The position numbers were made by a program, and so were the translations under genes. Below, one piece after another: positions 58,311 through 64,000 of a DNA stretch of 64,000 nucleotides (within the stretch, counting starts at the first letter, position 1; every line of letters begins with the position of its first letter). The DNA lies in contig CALKWZ010000016.1 in NCBI GenBank assembly GCA_938003985.1, positions 1 through 64,000 of the forward strand, written 5' to 3'. The notes under the pieces are model-generated. The model was not told where the DNA came from, ran no database searches, and saw nothing but the letters and a program-made list of their open reading frames with translations. This DNA comes from an uncultured Verrucomicrobiota bacterium. GTDB taxonomy: Bacteria; Verrucomicrobiota; Kiritimatiellia; CAIQIC01; Lenti-01.

Positions 58311-59653
58311 GGCGAGGAGCGATTTTCCGCCGGCGGGGGCACGGCGGCGAGGAGGGCGGCCTTGTCGGTCTCGCCTTCGAGCTGGCGGTCGTAGGCGTCG
58401 CGCAGGAGCTGCGCGAAACGGGGGCCGGGCGCGTGGCCGAGCGCGATGAGGTCGCGGCCGGTCACGAGCGGCGGGGGCAGGACGGGCTCGGCGGCGAATT
58501 CGGCCTGTTTCGCCTTGAGGAAATCGTAGACGTCGAGGATGGCGTGGGAGGACGCGCAGTCGAGGCGGTGCAGTTCGAGTTCGTCTTCGAAGGTGGGTGC
58601 GCCGATCAGGCGGCGGAGCTTCGGGGGGCGCATCTTGTCGGCGTCGGCGATGCGCATGTGGCCGGCGACGATCGCGCAGACGTCGTCGACGAGGGCGTTG
58701 GGCGCGCGCAGGCGCTCCAGGATGGCGCGGGCCATGTCCGCGCCGACGGGGGCGTGGTTTTCGAAGCGCCAGCGCTGCGTGCCGTCGGGCAGCGTGGCGA
58801 AATTGGCGGTGGGCGGCTTGCCGACGTCGTGCAGCAGGACGGCCAGCGCGAGGCGCAGGGCGGGCTTGGGGGGCATGGCATCGAGCATGAGCTTCGTATG
58901 CGTGAAGACGTCGCCTTCGGGATGGAATTCGGGCGGCTGTTCGACGCCGACGAGCGCCTCGACTTCGGGCAGGATTTCCTGGAGGAGCCCGGCGTCGCGC
59001 AAAAGCTGGAGAGCCGTGCCGGCCTGGGGGGCTTCGGTCAACAGCCGGAACAGTTCGTCGCGGATGCGCTCGGCGCTGATGCGGTGGATGTTCGGCGCCA
59101 GTTTCCGGATGGCGGCGAAGGTGGCGGGCTCGATGGTGAAGCCGAGAACGGCCGCGAAGCGCACGGCGCGCAACAGGCGCAGATGATCCTCGGCAAAACG
59201 CGTTGCGGGATCGCCGATGGCGCGGATGATGCGCGCGTCGAGGTCGGCGCGGCCGCCGACGAAATCGCGGATTTCGCCGGTGGTCGGATCGAGGAAGAGG
59301 GCGTTGACGGTGAAATCGCGGCGGAGGGCGTCTTCGCGGGCATCGGTGAAGGCGACGGCGCCGGGATGGCGGCCGTCGGCATAGGGCGCATCGGCGCGGT
59401 AGGTGGCGACTTCGACCGTGGTGCCGTCGTCGGCGACGACGGCGATGATGCCGAAGGCCTTGCCCACGGCGACGGTTTTGGGAAACAGGGATTCGATGCG
59501 GTCGGGCAGGGCGTTCGTGGCGATATCCCAGTCCTTGGGCTCGCGGCCGAGAAGGAGGTCGCGGACGCAGCCGCCCACGAGCAGGGCTTCGTGGCCGTTC
59601 TGGAGCAGCGTTTCGAGGATGCGCAGGGGCGCGGCTGGAACGGGGGCGTTCAA
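58307..59653 (-). CDS. cca: CCA-adding/tRNA nucleotidyltransferase family protein
   Basis: The 448-residue product has a nucleotidyltransferase head with LLVGGCVRDLLLGREPKDWDIAT (about 22-44), including the G-G and the D-x-D metal site. RRDFTVNALFLDP and the neck RFAEDHLRLLRAVRFAA follow. The C-terminal half has an HD domain (LLHDVGKPP, near 247). This is the class II CCA enzyme/poly(A) polymerase architecture. It starts at TTG 59653, which overlaps the xth stop as TTGA; no ATG is available without running back through the upstream gene. The C-terminal region matches tRNA nucleotidyltransferases more than poly(A) polymerases. Confidence 0.9.
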   Translation of the reverse strand: MNAPVPAAPLRILETLLQNGHEALLVGGCVRDLLLGREPKDWDIATNALPDRIESLFPKTVAVGKAFGIIAVVADDGTTVEVATYRADAPYADGRHPGAVAFTDAREDALRRDFTVNALFLDPTTGEIRDFVGGRADLDARIIRAIGDPATRFAEDHLRLLRAVRFAAVLGFTIEPATFAAIRKLAPNIHRISAERIRDELFRLLTEAPQAGTALQLLRDAGLLQEILPEVEALVGVEQPPEFHPEGDVFTHTKLMLDAMPPKPALRLALAVLLHDVGKPPTANFATLPDGTQRWRFENHAPVGADMARAILERLRAPNALVDDVCAIVAGHMRIADADKMRPPKLRRLIGAPTFEDELELHRLDCASSHAILDVYDFLKAKQAEFAAEPVLPPPLVTGRDLIALGHAPGPRFAQLLRDAYDRQLEGETDKAALLAAVPPPAENRSSP

Positions 59654-60420
59654 ATCTTCAAATCCACGTAGAGCGGGCAATGGTCGGAAGGTTTGGGGCG
59701 GGTGCGGGGAACGATATCGATGGCGGCGGCGACGGATTTCCCGGCGAGGGGGGCGGTGGCGAGGACGTAGTCGATGCGCCAGCCGCGTTTCTGTTCCGGA
59801 TTGAACGGCGCGCGGTAATCGTAGAACGAATAATCGACGAGTTCCGGGTTGTGCTTGCGGAAGAGATCCATGAAGCCGAACGCGAGGACGTCTTCGAAGG
59901 CGTCGCGGACGGCCTGGTGGTAGCAGACGTGGTCCTTCTTGGTTTCGGGGTTCGTGACGTCGATGGGGTGGCGCGCGACGTTGAGGTCGCCGCACCAAAG
60001 CAGCGGCGCGCCCGCGCCGATTTTCTGTTGGAAATACTTTTTCAGGCGCGCGAACCATTCCAGTTTGTAGGCGTACATGGCGTGGTCGATTTCGCGGCCC
60101 TGGGGGACGTAGGTGTTCACGACGTGGATCTTGCCGAAGCGGGCGTGGACGAGGCGGGTGGGATCGGCGGGTTCCGAATCGAGGCCGAAGGAGACCTCGT
60201 CGGGGGCGGTTTTCGAGACGAGGGCGACGCCGTTGTAGGATTTTTCGCCCTGGAACGCGACGTGCCAGCCGGCGAGCCGGAAGGCGTCGGCGGGGAATTC
60301 GGCGTCCTGCACCTTGGTTTCCTGGAGGCAGAGCACGTCGGGGGCGTGGTCGGCCAGCCAGCCGAGGACGGTATCGAGGCGGGAGCGGACGGAATTGCAG
60401 TTGAAGGTGGCGATTCTCAT
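59650..60420 (-). CDS. xth: Exodeoxyribonuclease III
   Basis: This 256-residue AP endonuclease/3'-5' exonuclease is of the XthA family. MRIATFNCNSVRSRLDTVL, LCLQETKVQD (catalytic Glu), LLWCGDLNVARHPIDV (D-x-N), the R-x-D-Y segment RIDYVLATAPL, and KPSDHCPLYVDLKI (catalytic Asp-His) are all present. It repairs abasic sites. A TTGTGG-N17-TAGGAT promoter lies immediately before the ATG at 60420, leaving a leader of two or three bases. It is the first gene of the xth-cca-EEP operon. Confidence 0.95.
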   Translation of the reverse strand: MRIATFNCNSVRSRLDTVLGWLADHAPDVLCLQETKVQDAEFPADAFRLAGWHVAFQGEKSYNGVALVSKTAPDEVSFGLDSEPADPTRLVHARFGKIHVVNTYVPQGREIDHAMYAYKLEWFARLKKYFQQKIGAGAPLLWCGDLNVARHPIDVTNPETKKDHVCYHQAVRDAFEDVLAFGFMDLFRKHNPELVDYSFYDYRAPFNPEQKRGWRIDYVLATAPLAGKSVAAAIDIVPRTRPKPSDHCPLYVDLKI

Positions 60421-60429
60421 GGCGGGGGA

Positions 60430-60458
60430 ATCCTACCATGCGCGCGGCGGCGCCACAA
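60430..60458 (-). promoter_or_regulatory. Promoter of the xth-cca-EEP operon (near-leaderless)
   Basis: Minus-strand TTGTGG (60458-60453), a 17-bp spacer and TAGGAT (60435-60430). Nine bases separate the -10 from the ATG at 60420, predicting a leader of two or three bases. Confidence 0.47.
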
Positions 60459-60503
60459 CCGGCACGGCAGGCCACCTAAAATCTGACCGTGTTTTCCGAG
60501 GCT

Positions 60504-60609
60504 GTCATCCCGAGCTTGTCGAGGGATCTCGGCATGATCCCGCCGACTGGCCAAAGGATTCGGCCGAGATATTTCGACTCCGGCGCTGCGCGCCTGCGCT
60601 CAATATGAC
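60504..60609. repeat. 106-bp imperfect inverted-repeat element (PELVEG-type)
   Basis: The element begins GTCATCCCGAGC and ends GCTCAATATGAC, imperfect terminal inverted repeats. An inner pair GTCGAGGGATCTC/GAGATATTTCGAC continues the stem, so the whole can fold back on itself. On the plus strand one frame reads HPELVEGS, a peptide often seen in spurious proteins from such intergenic elements in unrelated bacteria. It lies between the divergent xth and EamA genes and looks like a non-autonomous mobile or REP/MITE-type element. I saw no second copy in the window. Confidence 0.75.
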
Positions 60610-60702
60610 TCGGTCTTGCATCCGAGCGCAGATGCATATGGCGGATGGACGGACCGATTTCCGCGCTGGCCTCGGGCGGCGCGGAATGATAGACGGGGCG
60701 GG

Positions 60703-61590
60703 ATGGAACCTTGGGTCGTCTATACCGTTGGCGCCACCGTGCTCTACGGTGGGCTGAATTTCCTGTTCAAGGCGGCGGCGGAGCGGGGCCACGACACGGA
60801 CGGGCTGGTGAGCGTCGTGGGGCTGGCGGTGGCGGTCATGGCGCTCGCGACGCTGCCGTTCACGGCGGCGCGGCCGTGGGCGGCCTTCACGGGGCCGGTG
60901 CTGGGGTTCGCGTTTTTCAACGGCCTGTTTTTCGCGCTGGGCAGCCTGACGAAGTACGGGGCGCTGAAACGGGCGCCGGCGGCGATCGTGTTCACGCTGA
61001 ACCGGCTGAACACGCTGGGGGTGGTGGCGATCGGATTCGCGTTTTTCGGCGAGACGCCGCGGCCGGTGCAGGTGCTGGGGATCGCGGCGGGGCTGGGAGT
61101 GCTGGCCGTCGTGGCCGTCGAGCAGCGGGAGCACGTTCAATTGTCGCGCAATTCGGCGGCGGGGGCCGGGATCGCGTTGGCGCTGGGCAGCGCGCTGTTC
61201 ACCGCGCTGTCGATGACGGTGGGCAAGCTGATGGCGGAGACGCCGGGCAACCGGATCGCCTACATCGCGGCGTCCTACGCGCTGGTCTGGCTGTTCACGG
61301 GCGCGCGGGAGGCGGTACGGCGCCGCCGGAGCGGGCGGCCCCGCCGGCGCTTCAGCCCGGAGATGGCGGGCTTCGGCGTCGCGATCGGCGCGCTGAACTA
61401 CGCGGGCTATTTCCTGGTCTTGCAGGCGTTCGGCAGCGGACCGATTTCGCTGTCGCAGGCGATCTTCAGCAGTTCGATCGTGGTGCCGATCCTGCTGACG
61501 CGCTGGGTCTACGGCGAAAAGCTGACGCCGCTGCGCTGGGCGGCGCTGGGGCTGGCGCTGCTGTCGGTCGTGCTGATCGGCGCGAAGTAG
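60703..61590 (+). CDS. EamA/DMT-family membrane transporter
   Basis: This 295-residue protein has ten membrane segments in two repeated halves of the drug/metabolite transporter superfamily. The second-half signature SLSQAIFSSSIVVPILLTRWVYGEKLTPLRWAALGLALLSVVLIG is canonical for EamA, and GALKRAPAAIVFTLNRLNTL is its first-half counterpart. The substrate is not predictable. A 282-bp upstream region holds the inverted-repeat element; no clear ribosome-binding site other than GGGGCGGG precedes the ATG at 60703. Confidence 0.85.
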   Translation: MEPWVVYTVGATVLYGGLNFLFKAAAERGHDTDGLVSVVGLAVAVMALATLPFTAARPWAAFTGPVLGFAFFNGLFFALGSLTKYGALKRAPAAIVFTLNRLNTLGVVAIGFAFFGETPRPVQVLGIAAGLGVLAVVAVEQREHVQLSRNSAAGAGIALALGSALFTALSMTVGKLMAETPGNRIAYIAASYALVWLFTGAREAVRRRRSGRPRRRFSPEMAGFGVAIGALNYAGYFLVLQAFGSGPISLSQAIFSSSIVVPILLTRWVYGEKLTPLRWAALGLALLSVVLIGAK

Positions 61591-61605
61591 GCGCCGGATC
61601 CGGGG

Positions 61606-63111
61606 CTACTTCAGGATCTTGTCGAGCTGGGCATCGGCGGCGATGCCGAGTTCGCGGGCCTGCTTGTAGTGCTTGCGGGCCTGCTTGAGATCCTTGGGAT
61701 CGACCAAGGCGTAGAGCTGGGCGAGGTTGAAATGGCACTCGGGCAGGTTCTTGTCGAACTTGACGGCCATGAGCAGGGTTTCGCGGGCCTCTTCGTAGAA
61801 GCCGGCGCCCATCATGGCGGCGCCGAGGGTGGCGTGGATTTCGGCGTTGCGCGGATTGTTCTTGGCCAGATCGACGAGCATGGCGGCGGCCTCGCGGTAC
61901 TGCTGCAGGCGGATGAGGGCGATGCTTTCGATCAGCACGAGATTCATGTCCGTCGGCCGGGCCTTGCGGGCTTCCTGGACGGTGGCGAGCGCGGCGTCGT
62001 TCTCGCCTTCCTGCAAGAGCTGGCGGATGAAATCCGCGGCGGACATGCCTTTCGGCACGGCGCGGGGCGGGACGGTGGCCGCGACGGGGGAGGCGGCGGC
62101 AGGAGCCTCGGCGGTTTCGGCCGCGGGCTCGGTCTTGGCGGCTTCGACCTTCTTTTCGGCTGGCTTGGCCGGAGCTTCGACCTTGGCCTTTTCGGCTTCG
62201 GCCTTGGTTTTTTCGGCCTCGGTTTTCTTCTTGGCGTCGGCGAGCCGCGCTTCGGCTTCCGCCTGCTGGTCGCGGGCCTTCTGGGCTTCCTTTTCGGCCT
62301 TTTGGATTTCCTTCTCGGCCTTCTGGGCGGTCTTCTCGGCATCTTTCAGCAGGTCTTCGGCCTGCTTGGCCTTCAGTTCGGCCTGGTCGGCGCGGACTTC
62401 GGCATCGTCGAGCTCGGCATCGAGGTTCTTCAGCTCTTCCTTGAGGCGCGCGTTTTCGGCGCGCAGGTCGTTGGCGCTCGCTTCCATGTCGTTGAGGGCC
62501 TGGTCGAGCTGCTGCTTGGCTTCCAGCTCTTTTTCGAGGGCCTGGACGCGCGCGTTTTTCTGGTCCAGATCGGCGCGGAGGGCGTCGAGATCGGCCTTGG
62601 CCTGGGACGCGGACTTCAGCTCTTCGCGCAGGCGCAGGTTGTCGGTGTCGAGCGCGGCCAGTTCGTTTTCGAGGCGGGTCACGCGGCTCTTGAGATAATC
62701 GAGTTCGACGGACTGGCTGGGCACCGGCTCCGCTTCTTCCTCCTCGGGCGCGGCAACCGCGGCGGCCGGGGCGGCTTCCGGTTCGGGCAGTTCTTCGGCC
62801 GGGGCGCCGCCGGCGAGGCGGCGTTCGACGTCGAGGATCTGGTTGTCGCAATACGTCTTGCGGTACTGGATGATTTTGGGTTCCCAGCCAGGGAAGTCCT
62901 GGGCGAGCTGGAGGTAATAGTCCCGCGCCGCGTTGTACTGCGTCAGCGCCTCGTCCAGGCGGCCCGCGTCGAGGCTCTGGTCGGCTTGGACGAGGTTGAC
63001 GTACGCCTCGGTCTGGATCTGGGCGGGATCGGTCAGCGCGGCCGAAACCGGCGCGGCGAAACTGCCGGCGAGACCGGCGAGAAGCACGAAGAGGCAAGTG
63101 GCTTTTTTCAC
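61606..63111 (-). CDS. Exported coiled-coil protein with C-terminal TPR repeats
   Basis: The 501-residue protein begins with a signal peptide (MKKATCLFVLLAGLAGSFAAPVSA). A tetratricopeptide-like segment follows (about 35-95), then an acidic Pro/Ala/Glu linker. A long heptad-rich coiled coil spans about 130-300 (LKSRVTRLENELAALDTDNLRL, then Lys/Glu/Ala repeats such as KAEKEIQKAEKEAQKA). An Ala/Pro/Lys segment precedes a TPR region (about 360-490). The layout resembles periplasmic scaffold or cell-division-associated YbgF-type proteins, but no specific family is recognised. The start is GTG 63111, 7 bases after GGAAGGA. It follows argG by 37 bp. Confidence 0.78.
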   Translation of the reverse strand: MKKATCLFVLLAGLAGSFAAPVSAALTDPAQIQTEAYVNLVQADQSLDAGRLDEALTQYNAARDYYLQLAQDFPGWEPKIIQYRKTYCDNQILDVERRLAGGAPAEELPEPEAAPAAAVAAPEEEEAEPVPSQSVELDYLKSRVTRLENELAALDTDNLRLREELKSASQAKADLDALRADLDQKNARVQALEKELEAKQQLDQALNDMEASANDLRAENARLKEELKNLDAELDDAEVRADQAELKAKQAEDLLKDAEKTAQKAEKEIQKAEKEAQKARDQQAEAEARLADAKKKTEAEKTKAEAEKAKVEAPAKPAEKKVEAAKTEPAAETAEAPAAASPVAATVPPRAVPKGMSAADFIRQLLQEGENDAALATVQEARKARPTDMNLVLIESIALIRLQQYREAAAMLVDLAKNNPRNAEIHATLGAAMMGAGFYEEARETLLMAVKFDKNLPECHFNLAQLYALVDPKDLKQARKHYKQARELGIAADAQLDKILK

Positions 63112-63148
63112 GGATGTTCCTTCCAGCGCGGGTGGGGGCGGGGCGGCT

Positions 63149-64000
63149 CTAGGCCTGGCCGTGGACCTTGGCGGCGACTTTCAGGCGCAGGGCGTTCAGG
63201 CGGATGAAGCCGGTGGCGTCGTCCTGGTTGTAGGCCTTGGTCGGGTCCGCGTCCATCGTGGCGATCTGCGGGTTGTAGAGCGACACGAGGCTCTTGCGGC
63301 CGGCGACGTAGAGCCCGCCCTTGTAGAGCTTGACCCGGACGGTGCCGGAGACGTGCTTCTGGGTGTCGTCGATGAGCGCCTGCAGCGCGCGGCGTTCGGG
63401 GGCGAACCAGAAGCCGTTGTAGACCATCTCCGCGTAGCGAGGGATGAGGCCGTCGCGCAGATGCATCATGTCGCGGTCCATCGTGATCGATTCCACCTGG
63501 CGGTGGGCGAACTGGAGGATCGTGCCGCCGGGGGTTTCGTAGACGCCGCGGCTCTTCATGCCGACGAAGCGGTTTTCGACCATGTCCACGCGGCCGATGC
63601 CGTGCTTGCCGCCGAGGGCGTTGAGCTTGCGCATGACTTCGAGCGGGGTCATTTTCTTGCCGTTGACGGCGACGCAATCGCCGCGCTTGAATTCGAGCTC
63701 GACGTACTCGGGGCGGTCCGGGGCGTCCTCGGGGGCGACGGACAGGCGGAACATGTCCTTGTTCTTCGGCGCGAAGGCGTCCAGCCACGGATCCTCCAGG
63801 ATGCCGGCTTCGTAGGAGATGTGCAGCAAGTTGCGATCCATGGAATAGGGCTTCTTGGCGGAAGCCTGCACGTTGATCTTGTGCTTGGCGCAGTAGGCGA
63901 TCATTTCGGCGCGGCCGGGGAATTCGTTGCGGTAGGCCTCGATGCGCCAAGGGGCGATGACCTGGAGGTCGGGCGCGAGGGCGGCGGCGGCCAGCTCGAA
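63149..64000 (-). CDS. argG: Argininosuccinate synthase, C-terminal part
   Basis: The reading frame enters from the window edge and ends at 63149, leaving the last 283 residues of the enzyme that joins citrulline and aspartate in arginine biosynthesis. Conserved blocks include [12 protein letters not shown], the aspartate/citrulline-binding [34 protein letters not shown] and the C-terminal [27 protein letters not shown]. The N-terminal ATP-binding SGG-x-D-x-S motif lies outside the window. The stop is 37 bp from the coiled-coil gene start, so both may be co-transcribed. Confidence 0.96.
   Translation of the reverse strand, partial: FELAAAALAPDLQVIAPWRIEAYRNEFPGRAEMIAYCAKHKINVQASAKKPYSMDRNLLHISYEAGILEDPWLDAFAPKNKDMFRLSVAPEDAPDRPEYVELEFKRGDCVAVNGKKMTPLEVMRKLNALGGKHGIGRVDMVENRFVGMKSRGVYETPGGTILQFAHRQVESITMDRDMMHLRDGLIPRYAEMVYNGFWFAPERRALQALIDDTQKHVSGTVRVKLYKGGLYVAGRKSLVSLYNPQIATMDADPTKAYNQDDATGFIRLNALRLKVAAKVHGQA

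Overview
The window is a high-GC, gene-dense bacterial chromosome segment. The organism is most likely a member of the PVC group (Verrucomicrobiota/Kiritimatiellota type). The reasons are a PEP-CTERM protein, several TMTC-type membrane proteins with TPR tails, a DUF3187 outer-membrane protein, a large stand-alone PEP/pyruvate-binding protein and ordinary bacterial housekeeping genes (lepA, lepB, rpe, dinG, cca, xth, argG). This placement is inferred from gene content; there is no rRNA or marker phylogeny in the window. No tRNA, rRNA, CRISPR array, insertion sequence or prophage was seen. No stretch longer than 300 bases lacks a gene.

Layout. 1-3.3 kb: the tail of a short-chain dehydrogenase, an ORF6N-domain protein and a PEP/pyruvate-binding protein. 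3.4-7.3 kb (minus): a three-gene cassette of a zinc-ribbon/multi-OB-fold membrane protein, a TctA-like permease and a YdjM-like membrane hydrolase. 7.5-22.6 kb: a surface-polysaccharide locus with glycosyltransferases, four SAM methyltransferases, an O-antigen-ligase/polymerase-like protein, an AlgI/AlgJ-like O-acetylation pair, an acyltransferase-3 and a GT-C enzyme. 22.8-31.0 kb (plus): rhomboid protease, rpe, lepA, lepB and two TMTC-like proteins in one compact run. 31.2-33.5 kb: a PEP-CTERM surface protein with a clear promoter and terminator, then a degenerate secreted cyclophilin. 33.3-46.3 kb (minus): a seven-gene run of a dolichol-phosphate-mannose-synthase-like GT2, a GT39-like enzyme, three TMTC-like proteins and two STT3-like proteins. 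46.4-57.3 kb (plus): parvulin lipoprotein, DinG helicase, two giant GT-C-like membrane proteins, two outer-membrane proteins and a beta-carbonic anhydrase. 57.3-60.4 kb (minus): the xth-cca-EEP operon. 60.7-64 kb: an EamA transporter, a coiled-coil/TPR protein and the end of argG.

How it fits together. The dominant theme is envelope glycosylation. About eleven polytopic GT-C-like glycosyltransferases lie in roughly 34 kb, next to a lipid-phosphate-sugar synthase-like GT2, signal peptidase I, a PEP-CTERM export substrate and extracytoplasmic foldases. A reasonable inference is a lipid-linked-sugar pathway that modifies exported proteins, alongside a separate cell-surface polysaccharide locus.

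Non-coding signals of interest. Two 86-bp clusters of three palindromes at an exact 31-bp pitch lie 51 kb apart, each about 10 bp after a plus-strand stop codon. Two C/T-rich tandem-repeat leaders abut start codons and contain anti-Shine-Dalgarno-like sequence. A 106-bp imperfect inverted-repeat element lies upstream of the EamA gene. Several promoters share a TTG-type -35, a 16-17 bp spacer and a TATA-like -10, and some sit so close to the start codon that leaderless mRNAs are predicted.
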